The position numbers and the translations under genes were made by a program. From Floccularia luteovirens (taxonomy: Eukaryota > Basidiomycota > Agaricomycetes > Agaricales > Squamanitaceae): a stretch of 64,000 nucleotides of DNA. Under the pieces are notes generated by a model. That model was not told where the DNA came from. It saw only the letters and a list, made by a program, of their open reading frames with translations, and did no database searches. Within the stretch, counting starts at the first letter, position 1. The number at the start of each line of letters is the position of its first letter. This document shows, one piece after another, positions 55,301-64,000 of this stretch. The stretch covers positions 2,976,001 to 3,040,000 of the forward strand of contig VSJF01000002.1 in assembly GCA_009739215.1 (NCBI GenBank). The letters run 5' to 3'.

Positions 55301-56284
55301 TTGTCAGATTTATCATCAGCTATCCTGAAAAATCGTCCCTCCCTTGATGCCACCCCGGACGAACGTAAATACTATACGAGACGTTATCTGCGCCCAGCTC
55401 TGAAAAGAGTCTGGAAAGATATAATGGTTCCAATCTTTACTCAGCTCAATATATCGACTAAGTACTCTGGCTCGACAGAACCTCCGAAACATCGCATATG
55501 GTGGTATCCAACTGGTCCGCTCGCCTTCATTCCTATCCATGCAGCTGGTCCCTATGACAAAGTTAATGCTGTCGATGTTAGCCGCCTTGTTGTTTCATCT
55601 TATGTGACGAACATTTCAACTCTCGCCTACCCAAAACCAGTTACCAGTGATGCACCACAAAATCTTACTCCTAAGATTCTACTGGTTGGGCAATCAAACA
55701 CCGAAGGACAGAGCGCTCTCCCTCGTGCATCGGAGGAAGTTGAGAGAGTGGCGAAGTCGATAGTAGCTGCTCTGGGATCAGAAGACTCAATAATACGACT
55801 TGAAGGTGACAAGGCGACAGTCAAGGAGGTATCCGCTGCATTATCAGGCGCACCCGTTGCACACTTCACCTGCCATGGAGTGCAGGATTACGATCTCGGC
55901 ATGAGGAGTGGTGTGTTGTTGCATGATGGGAAGTTGCAAGTGAGCGAACTGGCGTCAAAAGCAGCAGTGTCGCGTCAGTTGGCATTTTTATCCGTATGCC
56001 ATGGTGCTTCTGGGGTTCAAGATCTTCCAGGTGAAGCGATGCATCTAGCAGCAGCATTCCAATTTGTAGGGTTCCCAAGCGTGATTGCGACGATGTGGGG
56101 TATCATGGATCAAGATGCTCCAGAGGTTGCGGAATTCGTATATCAATATTTGCTGCGGGACGGTCGTCAAGGGATCGAGCATAGTGAAGCAGCACTCGCG
56201 CTGAACAAGGCTGTAGCTGCCCTGAGAAAACGGAAGGAGGTGACTCTGGACCGTTGGTCATCGTTCATTCATATTGGTGTATGA
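52337..56284 (+). CDS. TPR-CHAT protein (caspase-like protease domain), copy 2
   Basis: 1315 residues, same length and single-exon layout as the gene at 31221. Start MDQTQADESSTL. The TPR half differs from copy 1 at about 45-50 residues, several in the predicted helices and loops (DIKDLSHYIWGLAK, EASELKGPFETKKFRH, DEGDLDKSVDLYQVGML). The CHAT half is identical until residue 1206. The catalytic pair is kept: His1180 (HFTCHGVQ) and Cys1221 (LSVCHGASG). A few changes return in the last 50 residues (YLLRDGRQGIEHSEAAL). Both copies keep open frames over 3.9 kb beside dead transposons, which implies selection on each, or very recent duplication. Likely role: a TPR sensor/scaffold with a cysteine-protease output; the target is unknown. 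Confidence 0.92.
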   Translation: MDQTQADESSTLTPEFMQWYEEFKKEASSNTAIIDEVIQSEQRSMQELPDEDPRRHYHLYTISALHELRYRKHRKMVDLKKAIVASREAVLMAAKHWDIKDLSHYIWGLAKIYITVVEDLDMSDEYARAMTELRTAIKEASELKGPFETKKFRHLAAIGFVFMKRFDELHLMDAIDLAISTQDSSINDVPELHIDPNDIFGLSISRKGQALMHKNELDNSIEKLRQSPECAIGHSRRAKCLWGIAVLLISRYRSFNDVKDLNDAIDNYDLAEACCTDEVFLPNLLSSYGSALWRRYGLTADEADIEKSILLHQRAVELIPIDDEARPKHLTTLSTSYIAQYVNLGHSVSANLHHSVCASREAVRLAKPGHDYRAPALATLGAALKSKYHEEWEVSDINESVEVQEEALTLTKPSDPHYTRFASTLGSTYSTRYERTHERSDITKSISWQREAINHICEGDPDKAIYLSNIGVALSMRFSLEQSQADIDEAITNMEEAVSILNNEHPSKALILCQLGDAYRARGDHFEIGTDIDKAVKSHQTAVIIASSTMPEAHLLRYRLASSLIYRHFRDRTKGVLNLDDLSFAILIAEDALIVNGTGPPFKYDIMRLIGGMHNVRYNILGLSDDWDQACKYLQASIDAIPPTEEQEKMHSLILLSNTLLSKFRTRGVAAERDAVNAGIQKAEEAMKLLPKSHPSRASYTTFVADLYLFRYDKFHDEGDLDKSVDLYQVGMLQSIGETRFSASIRLSRAAHKYNRIELALKGYTTAINTLPMMVWLGLQPEVRISRLTEHSKGLASDAAACALELGNSKQAIELLAKAGSILWSQATNLHIDPPILTELQNLNPELAKEITNVGKALQKHNWQQLDPTSLSDSGGISILTSKRGVLHRTGNNPEEASQVYRQLVRKWEKLVATIDQQLEANGSQKSSPVVTMQQFLQESRHRDPDHCTFESMTVVIVNVSQFSVNAIILGDHSEPAIVPLPNIDITTLSDLSSAILKNRPSLDATPDERKYYTRRYLRPALKRVWKDIMVPIFTQLNISTKYSGSTEPPKHRIWWYPTGPLAFIPIHAAGPYDKVNAVDVSRLVVSSYVTNISTLAYPKPVTSDAPQNLTPKILLVGQSNTEGQSALPRASEEVERVAKSIVAALGSEDSIIRLEGDKATVKEVSAALSGAPVAHFTCHGVQDYDLGMRSGVLLHDGKLQVSELASKAAVSRQLAFLSVCHGASGVQDLPGEAMHLAAAFQFVGFPSVIATMWGIMDQDAPEVAEFVYQYLLRDGRQGIEHSEAALALNKAVAALRKRKEVTLDRWSSFIHIGV

Positions 56285-56658
56285 TTGTTTGTAAGTTCGC
56301 CAACCTCAATTTTAGATGAATTCGCTGACGAGATTCAGGTATACAACCTCCCGGCTCAGCTTCTATTAGTGTATATTTTGAATCCATTGTGGGAACGTTG
56401 GTTCATCCCGCAACGTGTTCTCTTTCCTCTCTCATTTCTCCCCATCATAACACATTAGATACCCCATTATCCCCAGGACAACCCGAATAATGGTATGTAG
56501 CATATGGACCACTTTTGAAATCCGACACATGATCTGAACATGATGGTTTCTAAAAAATTGGAAAAACATTTACTTAAATCTGTGGGTTTCGTCATTGTTA
56601 CCACCCATAGATAATCTCAAGCTGTATTCAATACAACTTCACAGATACATAATTATGT

Positions 56659-58506
56659 CTAATTAAATAAACAGTATGTAAAAGGGGTAGTAGCTAATCC
56701 GACACGCTTATTAGTTGTGTCATATACTGAATAAAATCGTTCTAAGAACGTGTAACCGCTGATAAATTCCAGACCATTTGTAGGGGGGCCGAGGTCACCA
56801 ATAATAAGGTATGTGGCATCTGAGGTACCACCGATATCAGCGTTGAGAGTACGCGGCCATAATTGTGCATTTGGGGTTATCTCATATGTAACCTGATGTA
56901 TAGATAAGTAATTCAAGTGATTAAGTTTCAAACCGTTGAAAGTTGAATACTCACATCACCGACACGAAAAAATAAACTCTGCAGTTTCTCATACTGAGCA
57001 CGTGTTACATGCAAGAATCCAGTGCTGTCGTCGAGTACTGCACCGGTAGCATTAACATAGCGATTATAAGCTTCCGTGGTAAAAAGGATTAAGGTTGTGC
57101 CTTGCAATGACTGAGTAACAGGCAGCTAATCATAGTAAATGCTACTCACCTGTGTCAAGAATCCCAGCAGCCGATTCGGCCAATATCGGTTGGGAGCTTC
57201 CATATTGTACGGTTTGGTTAAACCCCCAAAATTCACTAACACCCCGTGTCGTGCTGAGTGGTCTGTAGAGTTGCTTAACAAATACGAGCAGAACAACAAA
57301 TTGAATCATATTTACATGTAGTTTATTTCTCCAGTGAACTTAGTGCTGTCGACACCACCTGAAATAATAATAATTTGTAAGCATGTTTCTGTGAACACTA
57401 TCTGAAATTACTTACCCCATGTGATTTCCCCGTTTAAACTCCCATTAACCCTATTTGTTGGATTGTATGATATTCCAAACAAGTTTTCGGAGATGGTACC
57501 TTGGGAGAACAAATTATCGGTGACAGTGGGTGTAATTGATGTATTCGCAGGAAATAAAGTCCCTAATAACCCTATAATTACCGTAAAATATCAGGCATAG
57601 CGTTGATGTCATACCCTTGGTCAGGTCAGCAGGTCCGAGTCTGGTCATCCTCTTTTCAGCCTGATACTGTGAAAGTTTTTAATGCAAATCTCACCCCAAA
57701 ATTCCATCAACGCCATCTAAACCGGTGCTCTAGTTGTCATTTTCATGATAAGTTGATTATAGTTATGAGTAGTTGTAGGTGAATACCTCCAAAGCAACGC
57801 CAATGGACTGATTCCTGATCACCAGATTTGCTCCAAGCGTCACCGTATCTAAGAACTCAGTTCCTTGCATAGAACTCTCATAAGAGTTTTGGAGAGAAGG
57901 AAGAAAAAGGTCTTGAGGCTTACCACTGACTTTGCCTGATCCATACCTAACAGTCTAAAAATGGGGGTGTTAGAACTAAATAGATGCTACGGTATCAACT
58001 TACGAAGTTGTCATTTGTTTGGATACTAGTTTTAGTTCGCACATACGGCTGTGCAGCCCCTACCCAAGTGTTTGAGCTATGTATGAAGGTATGTCAACTA
58101 AGTTTGCAGGAAACAGCGACTAGTAATCTCACCTTCCAGTGTCGATGATGAGTTGATCTTTCCATTGGGAGTTGTGAGAAATTCATAATAATACAATATG
58201 TTACTCACATGTTGTGGCAGGTTCTCCAACCCCCACCGAAGCTATGTATGATAATAATTGGTTATGAACGGCTACATTTGTTCCATTGGACCCGCAGGGT
58301 ATGCTATTTTCCGAGCAACGATTGGTTTGAAAGGTTTGAGCTCTAACTCGATCACGCTCGATGAGCTTACGAGCTGTATTACCATGGTACCGTCGAGTTA
58401 AGGGAACGGTGACCGGTGAACGCTTCACTGGAACTGACCTCGCCGTTACATTCAGGGCAACGACAGCTATGGTCAATATGAAGGATAAAAGCGCTTTTGG
58501 GTTCAT
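56659..58506 (-). CDS. Secreted pepsin-family (A1) aspartic protease, polyporopepsin-like
   Basis: Signal peptide MNPKALLSFILTIAVVALNVTA, a basic propeptide, then the bilobal A1 fold. The first catalytic motif is DQLIIDTGS, split by an intron after DTG, continuing SSNTWVGAAQPY. The flap region is VRYGSGKVSG, then TEFLDTVTLGANLVI, LDGVDGILG and GPADLTK. The second motif AAGILDTG, split by an intron, continues TTLILFTTEAYNRYV. The C-terminal lobe ends SGYTFLERFYSVYDTTNKRVGLATT. Both Asp-Thr-Gly motifs are intact once introns are removed. About ten exons, introns of about 50-60 nt. Secreted fungal A1 proteases digest extracellular protein at acid pH. Confidence 0.9.
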
Positions 58507-59359
58507 TGAGGATCGTTTTCTGCCAATTTAACAGGGTTGTTGTGAAGAGTCGAAAAATGCTGGTTTTCACTGGATTGTACATGATATATGTATTGAGTCG
58601 GAAGGATTGAAATAAGTAGCACAGCTAGGCGATTTCTGTTTTTATGCATAGGTAGTTCTGTTCAGCGTTAGTTGATATGACTACTATTATATTTATGCTC
58701 ATCAACGCAATTCTTACCTAAATTTTTGCATCGCTATAATTACGGACATGCATAACAACATAGCCATCAAGACCCATCACGATGGTACGGACGAGTGCCG
58801 AAATCACAGAATTACAAATCATCAGCGCGTCAACGCGTCAGCTCCAGGCTGAGGAATTTTTTTGAGAACCTTTGAGAAATATCACTTCGGCTCGTTGGAG
58901 ATGGAAACTCAAGAACCTATTTATCTTTTCCTCGAAGGCTGGGGATAACCCTAATTCAGAGAGCGGAGCTCTAGATGGTCTGTGACCTCCACAGCTTGAG
59001 TCTATACTCCTGAAAAGCAACGGAGTCATATCATGAGTATTAATCAATGATCTAGAGCCGAATGATGCAGTCTGCTAATAACTGGGATTGAGAGTGGGAT
59101 TAATGTGGGATATCCCTACATTCGTCTTCGGGTCTTTAGTAATAGGGTGGTATATGTCTACATGTAGAGTAAGCCGTCAGTGCAGTCGTGATTTATCAGT
59201 TAAACAATGATCACATACGTATGATTCAGGGATTTCTTACTAAGATACATACATATCAGTCAGTACTCAAGAAGTCCGACTTTGTCCCAGTATACGTAAG
59301 CATGGTGCTTGGTGTGGAAAGATTCCCATGTCTTTCCATCTCAACATACAATCCTTGAA
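58507..59359. other. Divergent intergenic region, no supported gene
   Basis: About 0.85 kb between two divergently transcribed genes; probably holds both promoters. No RNA gene or repeat seen. Confidence 0.5.
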
Positions 59360-60783
59360 ATGACAGAAGTGACAGGAAACTTTTCTAGCATCCCAATTCT
59401 CGACTACAGTCACCTAGCCCACACTGAACGTCGTAAAGAATTCATAGCTCAACTTCGAAACGCATTGATTAATGTTGGATTTCTTTATCTCTCAAATCAT
59501 CCTGTATCAAAAAATGTCATCGATTCCTTGATAGACTATATCCCAAAATTGTTTGCGCTTCCACAACATGCAAAGGATGCTATTAAAATGGCAAACTCAG
59601 AACATTTCTTGGGTTATTCCCGATTTGGAGCAGAGTTAACAAGAGGGAAGATTGACCAAAGGGAACAATTTGACTTCGCAACAAAACACCTGTGCAGGTG
59701 GAAATCTGAAGGAGATCCTGATTATTACAGACTATGGGGTCCTTCACAGGTTGGTATCTTTACTTTCTGGAAGAGTAATGCTCAATTCACATGTTCGCCT
59801 TTGTAAGTGGCCTGATGAAAATCTAATTCCTGGTTTCCACAAAGTAATGGAAACATACCTCGAGCAAGTTGAAGCTCTAAGCTATAAATTTATCTCGCTA
59901 TTGGCAGAAGCATTCGGACTCGCCCCTGATGGCTTGGCCCATTTTTATGATATACCCGAACTTATGCAACATCGCGGTAAGATTGTTAAGTACCCTGTGG
60001 TGGAGGGAGGATATGATCAAGGAGTGGGACCTCATTACGATGCAGGGTTCTTGACTTTCGTGAGTTTGCAAAATCTTTTATTGTAAATCACTTTTGACAT
60101 GTAAAATCCGCAGCTCCTTCAAGCATCCGAACATAGGGGCTTACAAGTGCAAAATCTTTCTGGAGAGTGGATCGATGCACCGCCTATACCTGGTACTTTT
60201 GTTGTCAATATAGGAAAAGGTAGACAAAGCAGTTTTTACTAATACCTGAACATCTTAAACATCCTATCAGCTCTTGAATTCGTCACTCAAGGTCTTGCCC
60301 GTGCTACATCACATAGGGTAATTTCGCCAAGGGGGACTACGCCTCGATATTCGGTGCCATTCTTCCAGAATATAGGACTCAATATCCGCCTCACTGAGCA
60401 AATCGTGAAATGTGGGTTACTTCTTTTCGAAGTAGTGACGGACTGAATTTTTTTTGTTCATTCAGTCCCCCCAGAAATCTTGGAGCTAAGAGATAAGAGA
60501 GGAACCGTGGCTGCTACGGACTGTAAGCTCATTGTTTACCTTAATACATAGTTCTTGACTCCATTTCACAGCTGTCAACTTTACCGAATTCGACAAAGAA
60601 ACTTCTGGCAGAGTGAACTTAATAGGTCGCGTAAAGTAGGTGGCGCCGCAGTTCAATTGTTGACCCAAGCCAATTGAGGCTGTACCTTTCAGGAGTCACC
60701 CAGATGTTGCCGAGCGCCATTACCCAGAACTCTTCAAAGAGATTTTCCCTCATGGTATCCGGGGTCTAGGAAGCGCTTATTAA
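59360..60783 (+). CDS. 2-oxoglutarate/Fe(II) oxygenase, isopenicillin-N-synthase-like
   Basis: Start MTEVTGNFSSIPILDYSHL; the family's IP-(I/V)-D-S/Y opening follows at once. N-terminal DIOX_N part: RNALINVGFLYLSNHPV, FLGYSRFGAELTRGKIDQRE. After an intron (GTTGG...TTTGTAAG) it reads WPDENLIPGFHKVMETYLEQ. Core: GVGPHYDAGFLTF with the His-x-Asp iron ligands, an intron, LLQASEHRGLQVQNLSGEW, PIPGTFVVNIGK, an intron, then ARATSHRVISPRGTTPRYSV with the distal His and the Arg that binds 2-oxoglutarate. The end reads ERHYPELFKEIFPHGIRGLG. About 345 residues from about seven exons, with all iron ligands present. Substrate unknown; such enzymes hydroxylate or oxidise small molecules. Confidence 0.88.
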
Positions 60784-61160
60784 AAATTCCTCTTCAATTC
60801 GCAATGCGCAGTCTATATAAAACAACAGCAATGAACTCTTTATATTTGTCATATCTCCCCTCTGAATGTATTCCTTTGAAAAGTTTTTTTCTTCGCAACA
60901 TAGAAAAACACGTGTTGAACCATTTGACAAGTCACGACAACCTGATGTGGAGATGATCGACCTGTGCTAAACTTTACGAAAGATTGCACAGCATGTTGTG
61001 ATAGAATACAGTTGTTGACAGTGCCATTTGGTACAGATCCGGCATGACTTATTGCTTCTGTGATCTCAAGGTCAGATCATCAAGAACAATTGATAAGGAG
61101 CCATTATAGAAGAATCACCTTGTAACAACCGACAAATTTCGTCTCCCACATACTAACCCC
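60784..61160. other. Intergenic, no supported gene
   Basis: About 380 bp between tandem plus-strand genes. No motif recognised. Confidence 0.5.
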
Positions 61161-62108
61161 ATGGCCCCCTGGCCGTTCCGGAAGAAAAGAGATCCTCGAC
61201 TATTCGTCGAACTCTTGTTCCAAGCTTCGTCGATGTACGCTAATTTACCTGCCAGCACTCTAGATCTAGGAGACTATGGTGAAATCAGCAAGAAATCCGG
61301 AGAATTCATCAAGATGGGCAATATATTGAAAGAATATCCCTCGCTTTCCAGAGAGTTGGGCCTTGCAGCTCAGAATCCTGAAAATATGAAGTCACTTTTC
61401 GCATCTAGGAAGGAGGGTAGTGCTACGAGCCTTGATTTAGATGGGTCAGTCGGAATGTTTTACCCATAAATTCAAAATAATTGCTCATGAAAATATAGAT
61501 CGATACCAGGAATAGTCGATTGCTCTGTTAAGCTTGGGTGGGATATTCAAAGCGACCGACATGCAGTGCTCGTGATGATTGACCCTGTCCTCCACGAATT
61601 CTCATACGAAGGCCGCCTCTACAAGTTCATCAAAACACAACCACATCTCAAAGAAAAATCATTTGTTACCAAAATATATCGCTGTTCCACCTACGCCCGT
61701 CTCCTCACAAACGGATCTTCGGGGAAAGTATACATCGGCTTCCATGTAGGTGTACCTATTCCCACCCCATTTCCCGTCCAGGTTGGTGGTGGCGCTAGCA
61801 AGGGGTGGCTATCTGGAAGCCAAGTAGGAGATTGGAGCACGGGCAAGTTTGATCCTCAGACCTATGTATACACGCCACTCGTGAAATTACGCAAAATCAA
61901 GCCTGATATTCCCAGCGATGGCTGGCGTGGAACTTTACCACCGCCCATAAAGGATGAGGATAGGGAGGGAATGACAGACTCATTCCCACCATGGGGAGAG
62001 TTAGATGAAGACGGGTTTGATATGGATGGGGATGAAGATGAAGATGATGAGGACAAAGACGAACGTGATAATGTCAGTGACGATTCGGACCAATACTATT
62101 CTACGTAG
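61161..62108 (+). CDS. Fungal protein of unknown function with acidic C-terminus
   Basis: Two exons, 61161-61444 and 61499-62108, joined by a 54-nt intron (GTCAGT...AATATAG) in frame. Start MAPWPFRKKRDPRLF. The N-terminal third is helical-looking (LFVELLFQASSMYANL, FIKMGNILKEYPSLSREL). The middle (GIVDCSVKLGWDIQSDRHAVLV, KVYIGFHVGVPIPTPF) looks like a beta-rich domain. The end is a run of Asp/Glu (GDEDEDDEDKDERDNVSDD). About 297 residues. No named family recognised. The acidic tail could bind basic partners, which is inference only. Confidence 0.75.
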
Positions 62109-62397
62109 AAGCTCCAATTGTCTTTAAAACCAGCTTTTAACATTGCTATCATGAATATGAACAATGTTTTCGGAGTCGTCCAACTCAACATTCGACTTCT
62201 TTCCCACATGAGGTACACAATGTTGATGGCCATCGCCCATTTATTGACATGATCCTGATCAGTCCCGAAGAGGAAATGCATTTTCACAATCTAATGAGAA
62301 AATTCCAGCTCGATAATGTGTTAATACATCAATCGTATAACTCTGTAACTAGAGATCAAAAGCATCATAGCAGCCATAGCAATAAGAAATAAATACT

Positions 62398-63266
62398 TCA
62401 ATCCGTTCCCTCGGAAGACAGCTGGATGTTAACAGATTCGTATCCGGGGGGGCCTTCATTCTGCCAGCTATTGTCAAATGCAATAGCATCTGCGAGTGTT
62501 GGGAAGTAGACAAGGACGTAGCCATGTCTAGTAGCCCGTTGTGCCATGATATTGCGACTACCAGTATATCCGTTGGGTAGCATGTTCATCAAGCCTCGTA
62601 CTTCTCCTTCGATATCTTCACCCCACTGAATGGGTCCAATTTCGACTGATACGCCATTTAAAGCTGTTGGAGTGCTACCTTCATCAGGAGCTGCAACAGC
62701 CGCAGGGGCGAGTGGACCAGCAGAAGCCGCCTATATGTAGTATGGTCTCAGTTCGAGCTACCCAATCGAAAGGATTCATTAATTTAAATTTACACACCAC
62801 CCGGTCGAGTGCTTCGTTGAGTAACTGTCTATTCTCAGCCCTCTGTATGACGCCCTGCGCACGAAGATTAGATTCCTATTAATTCAATGGAGAGGGGTGG
62901 CTATTACCACATAGCGTGCAACGTCATTCTTGAAAGCTATAACTTCCTTTTTGAATGTTTTGGTTTCTCTGAGAGACCCGTTTTGTCTAAGCGTCGTTAG
63001 CCTAACACTTAGCCTGGGATGATAGTAAGTAGAAGTTTAAACAACGAAGAATTTCTTCAAAGAACATACAGATGACAGGTGGTCAAGATCTGATTCCATT
63101 TCTCATCCCCAGCACCAATCTGGCGGGCGTAGTTCTGAACTTGTTCTTCACCTATGCGGAAGATCACAGATGCTTCGTCAAGGACCTTGGCTGGCGAAAG
63201 AGATCGTGAAAAGTTGGAAAGTAATTCAAAGATGCGGGGTTTTGCAATCTGGATTGATTCTGACAT
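62398..63266 (-). CDS. Unknown protein with helical N-terminus and possible RRM-like C-terminus
   Basis: Start MSESIQIAKPRIFELL. Exon 1 encodes a helical region (SLSPAKVLDEASVIFRIGEEQV). Later exons read RLTTLRQNGSLRETKTFKKE, NLRAQGVIQRAENRQLLNEA, a Pro/Ala linker, and a last exon with VEIGPIQWGEDIEGEVRGLM and ATRHGYVLVYFPTLADAIAF, ending VNIQLSSEGTD. The GYVLVYF...ADAIAFDN part looks like the last strands of an RRM-type fold, but I see no RNP1/RNP2 pair, so RNA binding is a guess. Four exons, the second junction uncertain: the apparent GTAATAG...TTAATAG intron would be only 32 nt and an upstream donor may be used. About 220 residues. Confidence 0.65.
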
Positions 63267-64000
63267 GTTTTGGATAAAGGTGTGGTAGAGGTAAGAGATA
63301 TGGAAACTGTGGGTTCAAGGGGAAAAAATATGGCCTTTTATCGATGGAAAGAAAAAGACAACAGAAACTGAATTAGGATAATCACGGCAGCACTCGCCGT
63401 TGGGAACATATTGACAACCAATATCCTTCCGTATTTGAACTGAGTGTGTGGTGCATATGCCGATATCATTGAGAATGGCACCCACAAAACCAAAAAGCGG
63501 AGTTTTGCTGACAGAACGGCGAGGTCGTCAAGGTCTCGAAAAAGACTGCTATTGTTCCCTTCGAAAACTCTATCAATTGAGAGTCCACGTTTGTTACGGA
63601 AAGGCGGGTGACAGCCTGAATCAAAAAAGGTCCAAGTTTGCATAAATTTAACCGTGCAGATTTTCGATGTATGTTCCAGAGTTGGGATAATGAGAATGTA
63701 AGATTATGGTCTTTGTGGTAGGTGACACAACGTCGAACGTAGACTTCAAGTATCGTAAAAATTTCGGCCAGTAGGTCCGCGATTATTTGTGGGGAACTGT
63801 GAGCAAGCTAGTGAGCAATGAATAAATTTTTGAAGTAGACTGGTAAAATTTTGTCCAGTTGTAGGTCCAAGTTTGGTCCAATAAATGATAGAATGATATC
63901 AAAAATAAAATCAAAAACTTCTCACCCGACTGTAGAGATTTATGCTTCTCAAACCATCAAGTCAATTGAATTAAAACGGCTGACGAGAACAAGGAAGCAT
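63267..64000. other. Upstream flank, no supported gene
   Basis: Promoter side of the gene starting at 63266 and unassigned sequence to the window end. Short frames on both strands show no motif. Confidence 0.5.

Larger units (their letters stand above)
52026..56640 (+). repeat. Direct segmental duplication, copy 2 (TPR-CHAT gene with flanks)
   Basis: Partner of 30885-35480 in the same orientation. The two coding regions start exactly 21,116 bp apart with no indels. The 3' flank similarity becomes patchy after 56340. Confidence 0.9.

Noticed and set aside
63338..63645. Overlapping frames near the window end
   Set aside because: No motif on either strand; likely promoter sequence of the gene starting at 63266.

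Overview
The window is nuclear DNA of a filamentous basidiomycete, most likely an agaricomycete. The genes are cut by many short introns of about 46-60 nt with GT(A/G)NG donors and CTNA(C)-type branch points. Gene content (Sey1, Dap1, acetoacetyl-CoA synthetase, a polyporopepsin-like aspartic protease, a berberine-bridge-type flavin oxidase, a TPR-CHAT protein pair, Ty1/copia elements) fits that group. Species cannot be told from the sequence alone.

Layout. 0.4-11.1 kb: a large Ser-rich protein of unknown function (minus), acetoacetyl-CoA synthetase (minus) and, divergently, the ER-fusion GTPase SEY1 (plus). 11.1-19.1 kb: a gene-poor stretch with a small secreted-protein candidate, decayed nitronate monooxygenase and peroxisomal 2,4-dienoyl-CoA reductase genes, and short diverged repeats. 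19.7-25.9 kb: three minus-strand genes, DAP1 (heme-binding MAPR protein), a secreted bicovalent-flavin oxidase and a DHA2-type MFS exporter. 27.9-30.0 kb: a Ser/Pro-rich membrane protein with a clear GC-AG intron.

31.2-56.3 kb holds the striking structure. Two 1315-residue TPR-CHAT (caspase-like) proteins, same length and same strand, lie exactly 21,116 bp apart as a direct duplication of about 4.5 kb. The C-terminal protease half is identical at nucleotide level for about 1.24 kb, while the TPR half carries dozens of amino-acid changes, which suggests recent gene conversion. Between them sits a nest of retrotransposons. Copia A (minus, TSD AGATC) is split in its integrase by Copia B (plus, TSD TCCTT). 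B is in turn split in gag by two oppositely oriented solo LTRs (TSDs GTCCC and TCCAT) and by an unexplained 1.05-kb insert with several perfect hairpins and splice-like ends. A further solo LTR (TSD TTACA) lies just outside.

56.7-63.3 kb: an aspartic protease (minus), a 2-oxoglutarate/Fe(II) oxygenase of the isopenicillin-N-synthase type (plus), and two fungal proteins of unknown function. No rRNA, tRNA or CRISPR was seen. All gene models are read by eye from frames, splice consensus and family motifs; exon limits given as approximate should be treated so.
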